Source: Vibrio tubiashii ATCC 19109 (GTDB lineage: Bacteria > Pseudomonadota > Gammaproteobacteria > Enterobacterales > Vibrionaceae). From it: a stretch of DNA of 64,000 nt. Of the stretch, positions 1-7,970 are shown one piece after another. Each line of letters opens with the position of its first letter. Positions within the stretch are counted from its first letter, which is position 1. Below the pieces are notes generated by a model that worked only from the letters and a program-made list of their open reading frames with translations, had not been told where the DNA came from and ran no database searches. The stretch spans positions 1,426,001-1,490,000 of the forward strand of contig NZ_CP009355.1 of assembly GCF_000772105.1 (NCBI RefSeq), written 5' to 3'. Both the position numbers and the translations under genes were made by a program.

Positions 1-299
1 CGCTTTTCTGTAATGCGGTACGCGGGGCAGGCGCAGATTTTGGTGTCGATAACTATGGCCGTAACTTCCAATCTTTGGACTACATCAACGAGTTCCGTCC
101 TGCGTATGTGAAGCTAGATTATCTCTATACTCACCACTTGGATGATGAGAAGCAGAAATTTACTCTGACCTCTATTTCGAGAACAGCGCATAACTTGGGC
201 ATCAAGACTATCGCTTCACGTGTCGAAACTCAGACTCAGTTAGATTTCTTATCTGAGCACTTTATTGAAGTCTTCCAAGGCTTCATCGTAGATAAATAA
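1..299 (+). CDS. lapD: LapD-like c-di-GMP receptor, C-terminal EAL part (5' truncated by window)
   Basis: Only the last ~98 codons are present; the frame is open to the left edge. The residues fit the end of an EAL domain: a DNYG segment where active enzymes have DDFG, VKLDYLY for the usual KIDRSF, then ASRVETQTQLDFL for AEGVETxxQL, ending in FQGF. Loss of the glutamate in AEG and the altered DDFG segment suggest a degenerate, non-catalytic EAL that binds c-di-GMP, as in LapD. LapD receptors are inner-membrane proteins that sequester the protease LapG. The gene lies 17 bp upstream of a LapB-type secretion ATPase, which supports this reading. The GGDEF, HAMP and periplasmic parts lie outside the window, so the assignment is an inference from the tail and the neighbour. 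Confidence 0.7.
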   Translation, partial: LFCNAVRGAGADFGVDNYGRNFQSLDYINEFRPAYVKLDYLYTHHLDDEKQKFTLTSISRTAHNLGIKTIASRVETQTQLDFLSEHFIEVFQGFIVDK

Positions 300-316
300 T
301 AAACAAAAGGTATAGC

Positions 317-2431
317 ATGCAGGATCCGCTATTAAATTCACTTATCTACGTCAGTCGATACTACGGGTTAGCGAACTCTCCAGAGGCACTCATAAATGGC
401 TTGCCTCTGTCAGACGGTAAGCTGACACCCTTCCTATTTCCACGTTCGGCGGAACGTGCCGGGTTAGTAGCAAAAGAGAACCGATCTGCTCTCACTGAGA
501 TTTCACAGCTTGTGTTACCCGTTGTGTTGATCTTAAAAAGCGGCGATGCCTGTGTTCTCAACAGCATTAATGACGACAAGACAGAAGCGGAAATCGTTAC
601 TGGCGAGTCAGGTTTAGTACCGATTTCACTCCCTATCGCCGAACTTGAGCAACTGTATATTGGTCGCTACTTCTTAGTAAAGAAACAGTTCCGTTACGAT
701 GAACGCTCTCCAGAAGTGCTTAAAACCCGTGAAGGGCACTGGTTCTGGGGTACGATTTGGCAATCGAAAAAGATCTACCGCGATGTACTTATCGCCTCGA
801 TCTTAATCAACCTATTTGCCGTCGCAGCGCCTATGTTTACCCGCTTAGTGTATGACAAGGTGGTGCCTAACCTTGCTTTTGAAACGCTTTGGGTACTGGC
901 AAGTGGTATCTTTGTTATCTTCCTCTTCGACTTAACTCTCAAGTTAATGCGTAGCTACTTTATTGATGTGGCGGGCAAGAAGTCAGACATACTGATTTCA
1001 TCTAAGCTGTTTAGTAAAGTCATGGGGATTCGTATGGAGGCTCGCCCTGCTTCGGTCGGTGCATTTGCACGCCATCTTCAGGAGTTTGAATCTATCCGCG
1101 AGTTCTTCACCTCTGCGACCATTGGTTCATTGATCGATTTGCCTTTTGCGATTCTGTTCTTAGTGCTGATTTGGTTAATGGCAGGTAACTTGGTCATCGT
1201 CCCTATCGTCGGTGTGCTGATTTTGGTGATCTACTCTGCCTTGATCCAAGGTCCATTAAGACACACCATCGAAGAGGGCTCACGTTTAGCGTCTCAGAAA
1301 TACGCCAACCTTATTGAGAGCCTTTCAGGTCTTGAAACGGTCAAGCTTTTTGGTGCACAAAGTCAGTTCCAGTTCCGTTGGGAAGAAGCGGTTGCTCATA
1401 TGGCGAACTGGAATATTAAGAGCCGCCGTATCACTGATGGTATCCAAAACACTGCGGGATTTGTTCAGCAAGCCTCTAACGTGGGTATGATTATTCTCGG
1501 TGTTTATCTGATTTCCGAAGGTGAACTGACTATGGGTGGGCTCATCGCCGCTACCATGCTCAGTGGTCGCGCAATCGGCCCTATGGTTCAGCTATCTTTA
1601 CTTTCTACTCGCTACAACCAAGCAAAATCATCGATGACCATCATTGAGCAAGTGATGTCCATGCCAGACGAACAAGAGGAAGGTAAACGCTATATTCACC
1701 GCCCAATTATTCACGGTAAGATCGAGCTAGATAAGGTCACATTCCACTACCCTGACTCTCCGATTGCCTCTATTCGAGATTTAAGCCTGACGATTAACCC
1801 AGGTGAAAAAGTGGCTATTATTGGTCGTATTGGTTCAGGTAAAACCACCCTTGAGCGCTTGATCATGGGTTTATATAAGCCTACTGAGGGCCATGTCCGA
1901 ATCGATGATACCGATATCGAACAATTGCACCATATTGATATTCGCAGAAACATCGGTTGTGTGCCGCAAGATAGTCAGCTCTTTTATGGCAGCATACGTG
2001 ACAACATCACGCTAGGTCGTCCTCTTGCTGACGACAGAGATGTACTCGATGCCGCTAACCGAGCGGGTGTCACCGTGTTTACGCAGCAAGACCCCGCCGG
2101 ACTAGAGCGCCAAGTGGGTGAAGGCGGTATGTTACTCTCTGGAGGTCAACGTCAGGCAGTGGCTATTGCTCGCTCTTTACTGGGTCGTCCGCCCGTCTTA
2201 CTTTTGGATGAGCCAACTAGTGCGATGGATAACCGCTCTGAAATGCACATCAAGCAGCAGCTTTCGCAATTGAAGTCGAGTGAGACGCTGATTCTAATCA
2301 CTCATAAAACATCGATGCTCGATGTGGTAGACCGCGTCATTGTGATGGAAAAAGGCTGTGTAATTGCCGATGGTCCTAAGTCTGAAGTTCTAACCAACCT
2401 CAAACAAGGCAAGGTTAGAGCGGTTAATTAG
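317..2431 (+). CDS. lapB: Type I secretion ABC transporter with C39-like N-terminal domain (LapB-like)
   Basis: 704 residues, the usual length for LapB-type exporters of giant RTX adhesins. Residues ~1-130 form a C39-like domain without the catalytic Gln/Cys motif, so it should bind rather than cleave the substrate. Six membrane segments occupy ~155-440. The nucleotide-binding domain has Walker A GRIGSGKTT (~501-509), signature LLSGGQRQ (~604-611) and Walker B VLLLDEP (~627-633). It would act in the inner membrane with a LapC-type adaptor and a TolC-type outer-membrane pore, neither of which is here. ATG is preceded by AAAGG. Directly downstream of the LapD-like gene, so export and c-di-GMP-controlled release of a surface adhesin are probably coupled. 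Confidence 0.88.
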   Translation: MQDPLLNSLIYVSRYYGLANSPEALINGLPLSDGKLTPFLFPRSAERAGLVAKENRSALTEISQLVLPVVLILKSGDACVLNSINDDKTEAEIVTGESGLVPISLPIAELEQLYIGRYFLVKKQFRYDERSPEVLKTREGHWFWGTIWQSKKIYRDVLIASILINLFAVAAPMFTRLVYDKVVPNLAFETLWVLASGIFVIFLFDLTLKLMRSYFIDVAGKKSDILISSKLFSKVMGIRMEARPASVGAFARHLQEFESIREFFTSATIGSLIDLPFAILFLVLIWLMAGNLVIVPIVGVLILVIYSALIQGPLRHTIEEGSRLASQKYANLIESLSGLETVKLFGAQSQFQFRWEEAVAHMANWNIKSRRITDGIQNTAGFVQQASNVGMIILGVYLISEGELTMGGLIAATMLSGRAIGPMVQLSLLSTRYNQAKSSMTIIEQVMSMPDEQEEGKRYIHRPIIHGKIELDKVTFHYPDSPIASIRDLSLTINPGEKVAIIGRIGSGKTTLERLIMGLYKPTEGHVRIDDTDIEQLHHIDIRRNIGCVPQDSQLFYGSIRDNITLGRPLADDRDVLDAANRAGVTVFTQQDPAGLERQVGEGGMLLSGGQRQAVAIARSLLGRPPVLLLDEPTSAMDNRSEMHIKQQLSQLKSSETLILITHKTSMLDVVDRVIVMEKGCVIADGPKSEVLTNLKQGKVRAVN

Positions 2432-2452
2432 TGACTCAGTTTAAACCAATAG

Positions 2453-2485
2453 AAAAAGCCATTCGGATAACCCGAATGGCTTTTT
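2453..2485. terminator. Bidirectional Rho-independent terminator between lapB and chiA
   Basis: A 9-bp stem (2458-2466 with 2472-2480, GCCATTCGG type) flanked by five A on the left and five T on the right. It lies between two convergent genes and can stop transcription from both sides. Confidence 0.9.
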
Positions 2486-2514
2486 GTTAGAGTTTTACAT
2501 TGTAGCGAATGGTA

Positions 2515-5052
2515 TTAGTTAGTTGGGCAATTCGCCGTACCTACTTCTTTCCACACGCCCCATTGGCCTGACTGTGATGGATTATCACCTTGAGTCCACC
2601 ATTTCGCTTCCCAAACTTTACCCGCCCAAGAAACTTGCTCACCGCCGTTGTATACCGCTGTATCAACCCAAAGATTGCTACATAGCTCTCCACCTGTTGA
2701 CTTCTTAGCCACGACAACGGTCGCAGAAGCCGTTGATGTTGCTTTTCCATCACTAACCGTCACAGTAAAGGCAAGTGATGTGTCCGCAGTGTATTCTGCC
2801 GCAGTAAATGTCACGCTAGACCCGTTTACTGTTGCATTAAGACCTGCTGGTACATCCCAAGTATATGTAAGTGGATCGTTGTCAGCATCCGTTGAAGCAG
2901 AGGCATCAACCACAACAACATCACCCGCATTAACATTTGCTGGCGCTGTTACTGCCGCTACCGGCGCTTGGTTCACTGGTGGAACGTCTTTCGAGTTCAC
3001 GGTAACCACAACCGTATCTGAAGCTGACGCACCTTCATTGTCTGTCACTGTAAGCTTAAAGCTAAGCGTTTCTGTCTGCGTGACTTCAGCCACAGCGAAG
3101 CTTGCACTCGCACTGTTCGCTCCAGTAAGTGTCACTGGCGCTCCAGACACTTGTGTCCATTGATAACTCGCAATCGTACCATCTGAGTCTGCTGACGCAC
3201 TGCCATCCAAGGTCACATTTGCTGGACCAACAACAATCACATCCGCACCAGCGCTTGCTTGAGGCGCACGGTTTACTGGTAGACCACCAGCTAAACCTTC
3301 ATGCATTGCATTAAGGATATCGCCGTTATCTGCATCAATCTCCCAAGAGAACAAGCCTGCAAGACCTAGACTACGAACATAAGCCCCTTTGGCTTTTACA
3401 GAACGGTCATCATCGAATGTGATCAGCTGACCTGTAGTACGGTTCCAAACCCAAGCGGCTTCAGCTTGTGCATCATATCCATACTCAAAGCCGTTAATGC
3501 CTGTATTATCAGCACCAAGCATGAAAGACTTCACACCTTTGTAGTCGATTACACCGTCTTCCCACACGCCTTGAGCGGTTGAACCTTTAAGTTTACCGTT
3601 CCCGACACCTGTCATTGGATCAGTTGGATCCGATAAGGTGTCTGGCGTCACGCCTTCCCAGCCTCGACCATACATTGCTGCGCCTAGTACTAGCTTGCTC
3701 GCAGGTACACCTTGTGCCAATAGAAGCTGAATACCATTGTCAGACGTGTAAGCTGGACCTTTATACGGTTCTCCATTTTCGTCTACACCCGTGCCATCAC
3801 ACTGACCTGGACGCATGAAGCTACCACAGTAAAGCGCCGTTTGATGACCTACAACGTTGTTCCAACCTCCGTAGAAGTCGTAAGTCATAGCGAAAATGTA
3901 GTCCATATATTGAACCGCATCAGCATAGTTCACATCTTCAATCTTGTCGTAACCCACACCAATGGCAGAGGTGAGTTCATAAGTTCTGCCTGTCGATGCT
4001 TCAAGTTCATCGAGCATTGCTCTTAGCTCTTGCATCAATGCAATATAGGCTGGGCCATCATTGACTGGATCACCCAAATTAGCCGCCGCACCGCCGCCGC
4101 CAGGGAATTCCCAGTCAATGTCGACACCATCGTAAAATTTCCATGTGTTTAGGAAACGTTTAACAGAAGCAACAAAGGTGTCGCGGTTGGCTTTAGTGGT
4201 AAAATCAAAAAATGGGTCAGAAAGCGTCCACCCCCCGATTGACGGGATGATTTTTAGATCTGGGTTACGCTGCTTAAGCGCCATCAACATAGCGTAGTTG
4301 CCCTTGATAGGAGAGCTATATTCATGCCCAGCCTGAGGGAAGCTCTTCTGGTACGCTGCCCAAGGGTCATGAATAACAACTTCATAATCAGGCACTCCCT
4401 GACAAGCTGTCATCAAAGCATTGTAACTATTGCCGCCTACCGACTTAACCGATTCATTCGGTCCACAAATTGGTATAAAGCCATAAAGTATATGAGTCAG
4501 GTTGTCGGCTGGTAGATTATCGACTGTATAGTCACGGCCATAGATCCCCCACTCTACAAAGTAGGTACCAACAACTGTGTTTGGATCTGTGTTGTAAGAT
4601 TTATTGTTTGGGTCGATGTTCATCGCTAATGGCTTCAAATGTGAGCCATCGGTATCAGCGACAGTCACCTCAACAGGTGCGCTAACGCTACATCCCGTTG
4701 CATCACATGCTTCAATGGTCATCTGATAAAGGCCGCCTTTACCATATTTGAAGCTTGCTGTAGTTTGACTGCCCGCAATTGGGCCTGTTGCAACTTGCAC
4801 ACCATCAAAGTAAACCTTGTATGTGTCACCCGTCGTGCCACTCCACTGATTAAACTTAACGGTAATATCCGCCTCATCGAAATACTTGACCATCTGGTTG
4901 TAACCAGACGTCGTCTCCATCGCCAACTGAATCTTAGAAAACTGAAGATTATTGGAGCCATATACATCAACACTTGGAGCCGTTGGTGCCGCTATTGTCG
5001 TGCCTGAGATCGCTAATGCGATACCCGCCGCGCACAATGTAATACGATTCAT
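2515..5052 (-). CDS. chiA: Secreted chitinase A, GH18 with PKD-like and chitin-binding domains
   Basis: 845 residues from the ATG at 5052, preceded by GAGAG; an in-frame extension to 5136 is possible but would bury the signal peptide. Order: signal peptide ending ...TTIAA; an N-terminal chitinase fold starting APTAPSVDVYGSNN; a GH18 barrel with DGVDIDWEFPGG at ~308-319, which puts the proton donor at Glu315, the number known for V. harveyi ChiA; a chitinase insertion domain; two PKD/cadherin-like repeats (~600-790); and a C-terminal CBM5/12 with paired Trp residues (AKWWTQGDNPSQSGQWG). It hydrolyses extracellular chitin to oligosaccharides, whose glucosamine-6-phosphate end product is handled by nagB in this window. 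Converges on lapB. Confidence 0.95.
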   Translation of the reverse strand: MNRITLCAAGIALAISGTTIAAPTAPSVDVYGSNNLQFSKIQLAMETTSGYNQMVKYFDEADITVKFNQWSGTTGDTYKVYFDGVQVATGPIAGSQTTASFKYGKGGLYQMTIEACDATGCSVSAPVEVTVADTDGSHLKPLAMNIDPNNKSYNTDPNTVVGTYFVEWGIYGRDYTVDNLPADNLTHILYGFIPICGPNESVKSVGGNSYNALMTACQGVPDYEVVIHDPWAAYQKSFPQAGHEYSSPIKGNYAMLMALKQRNPDLKIIPSIGGWTLSDPFFDFTTKANRDTFVASVKRFLNTWKFYDGVDIDWEFPGGGGAAANLGDPVNDGPAYIALMQELRAMLDELEASTGRTYELTSAIGVGYDKIEDVNYADAVQYMDYIFAMTYDFYGGWNNVVGHQTALYCGSFMRPGQCDGTGVDENGEPYKGPAYTSDNGIQLLLAQGVPASKLVLGAAMYGRGWEGVTPDTLSDPTDPMTGVGNGKLKGSTAQGVWEDGVIDYKGVKSFMLGADNTGINGFEYGYDAQAEAAWVWNRTTGQLITFDDDRSVKAKGAYVRSLGLAGLFSWEIDADNGDILNAMHEGLAGGLPVNRAPQASAGADVIVVGPANVTLDGSASADSDGTIASYQWTQVSGAPVTLTGANSASASFAVAEVTQTETLSFKLTVTDNEGASASDTVVVTVNSKDVPPVNQAPVAAVTAPANVNAGDVVVVDASASTDADNDPLTYTWDVPAGLNATVNGSSVTFTAAEYTADTSLAFTVTVSDGKATSTASATVVVAKKSTGGELCSNLWVDTAVYNGGEQVSWAGKVWEAKWWTQGDNPSQSGQWGVWKEVGTANCPTN

Positions 5053-5340
5053 ACCTATTTCTCTCATTCCTTGTATGTTCACTCTAAAATCAGAGCTAAA
5101 TCTGTTCTTTAACGAATTAAAGAACATCACAACCAAGTATTTAAGAGACTTTTTTTTAGGAGAAAAAAATAAAGGCTATTTTCGAGTGACGATAAGAAAT
5201 CATTTTGTTGTTGCTAAGTTGTTACATTCCAAAGTGGATATCGAGCCAAAATTTATAAATTCAATTCGCGTTAGCATAAATAATATATCAATCAACAATT
5301 TACAGACATCAATGCTATAAAGTCATTGATAGCCAACATA
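5053..5340. promoter_or_regulatory. AT-rich chiA upstream region
   Basis: About 290 bp between the chiA start and the tnaA terminator. It is strongly AT-rich and contains no convincing small gene. It must carry the chiA promoter (minus strand). Vibrio chitinases are usually under ChiS/chitin and CRP control, but I could not pick out a convincing operator by eye. Confidence 0.4.
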
Positions 5341-5377
5341 GAAAACTACCACAGCTTAGTGAAGCTATGGCAGTTTG
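5341..5377 (-). terminator. Terminator of tnaA
   Basis: A 15-bp stem with two G-U pairs (5343-5357 with 5362-5376) and a 4-nt loop, followed on the minus strand by TTTTC. It lies ~30 nt after the tnaA stop codon, with no tnaB permease gene in between. Confidence 0.8.
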
Positions 5378-5407
5378 GATAACATTTGTTAAATCAGAAA
5401 AAGCAGA

Positions 5408-6808
5408 TTATTTGGACTTAAAACGCGCCGTGAAATGACGAAGTACAGGCGGCTCGTAATCAAATGTCAGCCCTTTTAGCTCGTGCGCACGCTCTTTCAA
5501 AGCGATGATCGCATCGGCAATATAGTCCATGTGATCATTGGTATAGACACGTCTTGGAATGGTCAGACGCATCAACTCTAGCTCTGATGCTTTTTGTTCG
5601 CCAGTTTCAGGGTCTCTACCAAGAAGCAGTGAACCTATTTCGACCGCGCGAATACCCGCCTCTAGATACAAAGCATTACACAGAACCTGCGCAGGGAACT
5701 CATCAGCTGGGATATGGGGAAGTATTTTAGCCGCATCAACAAACACTGCGTGTCCACCTGTTGGGTATTGAATTGGAATTCCACCTTCTCTTAGGCGCTC
5801 ACCGAGATACTCCACCTGGCTGATTCGGTAGTGTAAGTAGTCTTCATCCGCGCCTTCGTACAAACCACGAGCAAGCGCTTCCATATCGCGCCCCGCCATA
5901 CCTCCATAGGTCACAAAACCCTCCATAGGTACGCAGCGTGTCTGAACCGCTTGAAAAAGTTCTTCATGATCGCGGATACAACAGAGACCGCCGATGTTGA
6001 CCATAGGGTCTTTCTTCGCTGACATAGTGAGCATGTCACCATATTGGTACATCTCGCGAATAATTTCTAAGATAGATTTATCTTGATAGCCCGCTTCGCG
6101 CTGTTTGATGAAATAGGCATTTTCGCAGTAACGCGCAGAATCAATCACAACCGGAATATCGTTTTTGGTTGCAATCTCATACACGGCACGCATGTTTTCC
6201 ATTGAAACTGGCTGACCACCAGAACTATTACACGTCACGGTGGTGATAATGGCGCAGATGTTTTCTGAGCCGTGCGCCTCAATCGTTGATTGCAATTTGT
6301 CTAAATCAAAGTTGCCCTTCCAATCGTAAGGTGTTGTCGTATCAAAAGCGTGTTTATCCACCACGTTGATAGCCTTCCCGCCGTTGAGCTCAATGTGACC
6401 AGCCGTAGTGTCAAAGTGATAGTTCGAAATGAAAACTGGCTCTGTTCCCCCGCGAACGGCTTTCATTCGCTCAATGAGTGCAGGAAATAGAATTTGTTCA
6501 GCACCACGTCCTTGGTGCGCAGGCACGGTGAGTTTATAACCAAAGAAATGTTCTACCGCTGCGCATAGGTTGTAGTAGTTTCGGCTACCTGCATAAGACT
6601 CATCCCCCATCATTAAGCCAGCCCACTGATTATCACTCATCGCTCCGGTACCTGAATCGGTCAGCAAATCAATGTACACATCGTCACTTCTGAGTAAGAA
6701 AGGGTTTAATCCCGCTTCATTTAACGCGTCAACTCGATCGTCATACGTCGTCATTTTGATCGGCTCAACCATTTTGATACGGAAAGGTTCTGGAATACGT
6801 TTCATCAT
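5408..6808 (-). CDS. tnaA: Tryptophanase (tryptophan indole-lyase)
   Basis: 466 residues, PLP-dependent beta-eliminating lyase that splits tryptophan into indole, pyruvate and ammonia in the cytoplasm. Visible landmarks: HQGRGAEQ (~98-105), SNYHFDTT (~128-135), [11 protein letters not shown] (~223-233), and TMSAKKD with Lys266 as the expected PLP lysine. The C-terminus ([27 protein letters not shown]) has the tryptophanase signatures; tyrosine phenol-lyase has Phe at the RHFTA histidine and MERG in place of VEIG. The central part ([17 protein letters not shown]) is nearer to tyrosine phenol-lyase, so specificity deserves a test. AAAGGA precedes the start. Upstream is a TnaC-like leader; no tnaB follows. 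Confidence 0.88.
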   Translation of the reverse strand: MMKRIPEPFRIKMVEPIKMTTYDDRVDALNEAGLNPFLLRSDDVYIDLLTDSGTGAMSDNQWAGLMMGDESYAGSRNYYNLCAAVEHFFGYKLTVPAHQGRGAEQILFPALIERMKAVRGGTEPVFISNYHFDTTAGHIELNGGKAINVVDKHAFDTTTPYDWKGNFDLDKLQSTIEAHGSENICAIITTVTCNSSGGQPVSMENMRAVYEIATKNDIPVVIDSARYCENAYFIKQREAGYQDKSILEIIREMYQYGDMLTMSAKKDPMVNIGGLCCIRDHEELFQAVQTRCVPMEGFVTYGGMAGRDMEALARGLYEGADEDYLHYRISQVEYLGERLREGGIPIQYPTGGHAVFVDAAKILPHIPADEFPAQVLCNALYLEAGIRAVEIGSLLLGRDPETGEQKASELELMRLTIPRRVYTNDHMDYIADAIIALKERAHELKGLTFDYEPPVLRHFTARFKSK

Positions 6809-6907
6809 TAATGTCCTTTAAATAGATCTAGTCCCCCGCTGCAATTAATCGCGGGTAATATTGATTTTGATTAAGATTTTTTAGGCGCTGAAAGCACCTT
6901 AAGGTCA

Positions 6908-7009
6908 TTAACGAAGAGTCGTTTCTTTGTTGAGCAGGGAAAGGGTGTAATCAACGTTATACCATGGCGACAACACTAGTCTGCTGTCTAACATATCGGT
7001 ATATGCCAT
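6908..7009 (-). CDS. tnaC: TnaC-like leader peptide of the tnaA transcript
   Basis: 33-codon ORF beginning at the ATG at 7009, 7 nt after a perfect AGGAGG (7017-7022 on the complement), ending TAA at 6908, 99 nt before tnaA. The peptide contains PWYNVD with Trp16 and Asp20. The spacing equals Trp12...Asp16 in E. coli TnaC (WFNID), where both residues are needed for tryptophan-induced ribosome arrest. The proline that lies 12 residues after the Trp in E. coli and Proteus TnaC is absent; that position is Lys28 and no Pro follows. Presumably it regulates tnaA by free tryptophan, but the arrest point may differ. Confidence 0.75.
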   Translation of the reverse strand: MAYTDMLDSRLVLSPWYNVDYTLSLLNKETTLR

Positions 7010-7043
7010 AGCGTTATCCTCCTGATTCATTGAACACCTAGTT

Positions 7044-7089
7044 AATATAGTCTAGTTATTATCCAGATTACCGTGAAAGATAGCTCAAA
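7044..7089 (-). promoter_or_regulatory. Putative tnaCA promoter with weak CRP-like site
   Basis: On the minus strand a TATATT -10 hexamer (7044-7049) lies ~35 nt upstream of the tnaC start with no good -35. About 44 nt upstream of the expected start is TTTGA-N6-TTTCA (7074-7089), a weak match to the CRP consensus placed as in a class II promoter. E. coli tna is CRP-dependent. The site is degenerate, so this is tentative. Confidence 0.3.
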
Positions 7090-7233
7090 TTTATAAACTG
7101 GCGTGCCACATTAACGTGAGCACTAATTAAGATTTGATGAATTTTTCAAACTTCTTACATTCGCATCTTGAAATCATGCGGCGAGCTAGGCACTCTCTTT
7201 GCAGTTTAAGTGCCTGTTTATTAGGAACCAAAA

Positions 7234-7872
7234 ATGAAAATAAAAACAACATTACTTGCTGCAATCGCTTTAGGTACCAGTGGTCTAGCCGCTGCTGACG
7301 TTACTATCTCGATTCCAGACACTATCGACGTCTTAGTGGTGAACGATGCAAAGCCTGAGCTATCAGGCAGCTTCTTTTCATCCAAAACGCTTACGCTACC
7401 GAATGGAGAAAGCCAAATCCTGTTCACTTACCAACCGTATTTCGACCAAGGTAAAGATCGTATCATCCTCGAAAGTGATCCGATCATCGGCACATTCAAT
7501 GTGGCTGACCAAGAACTGGAGTTTGACTTACCGAAGTATCGCAATGAGCACGAAGGTTCAAAGAAGATTCGTAACTTAGAATGGTCTTTAAAAGATGAAA
7601 ACGGTCAAGCGATCGAGATGAAGCAAGACAAGTTGGTTAAAGACGGGATGCAAATCGGTCGTAACCACAAAATCGAATTGGCTGAGTATAATCGTCGTGG
7701 TGGTGTCGCAGCAGTTTCAACAGCGGCGGTTGTGCCAGTTACTTTACCAGCACAGGTTAACGGTAAGCCTGTGAAAGCTGGCGATAACACTGCAGAAGAA
7801 ATGCTGCATTTCTGGTACAGCAAAGCAGATGCGGAAACCCAAGCTCGCTTCAAAGCATTTGTAAACCAGTAA
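7234..7872 (+). CDS. DUF2057 (UPF0319/YccT family) exported protein
   Basis: 212 residues with a clear Sec signal peptide (MKIKTTLLAAIALGTSGLAAA, cleaved near 21). The mature part begins DVTISIPDTIDVLVVNDAKPE and has the family pattern of conserved LPNGESQILFTYQ, usual length 200-220. The family is common in Vibrio and enterics and has no firmly established role. AGGAA precedes the ATG. It stands alone, between the tnaC promoter region (divergent) and a convergent HD-GYP gene with which it shares a terminator. Confidence 0.75.
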   Translation: MKIKTTLLAAIALGTSGLAAADVTISIPDTIDVLVVNDAKPELSGSFFSSKTLTLPNGESQILFTYQPYFDQGKDRIILESDPIIGTFNVADQELEFDLPKYRNEHEGSKKIRNLEWSLKDENGQAIEMKQDKLVKDGMQIGRNHKIELAEYNRRGGVAAVSTAAVVPVTLPAQVNGKPVKAGDNTAEEMLHFWYSKADAETQARFKAFVNQ

Positions 7873-7940
7873 TGATCTGAGTGAGGGCCCGCTGACCTTT
7901 TGAGCTGACTTTGCAGTAAAAAGGCGCGCAAACCCTAACA

Positions 7941-7970
7941 AGCCAGTACTATACAAGTACTGGCTTTTTA
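7941..7970. terminator. Bidirectional terminator overlapping the end of the HD-GYP gene
   Basis: A perfect 10-bp stem (7941-7950 with 7956-7965), 5-nt loop and T-run to 7969. On the complement the last five codons and stop of the HD-GYP gene lie inside the hairpin, so one element serves as coding sequence and terminator for both convergent genes. Confidence 0.88.

Noticed and set aside
2648..3163. 171-codon open frame antisense to the PKD repeats of chiA
   Set aside because: Mirrors the regular Thr/Val/Ala codons of chiA, has no ribosome-binding site and no recognisable domain.
5053..5136. 28-codon extension of chiA
   Set aside because: The ATG at 5052 has GAGAG, starts a proper signal peptide and gives Glu315 as catalytic residue, as in V. 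harveyi ChiA.
4952..5320. 122-codon plus-strand frame over the chiA start
   Set aside because: Begins antisense to the chiA signal peptide and runs into AT-rich promoter DNA; no ribosome-binding site.
5408..6808. Tyrosine phenol-lyase instead of tryptophanase
   Set aside because: The RHFTA histidine and VEIGS segment are tryptophanase-type, and a Trp-containing TnaC-like leader precedes the gene; the central resemblance is reported as a finding only.
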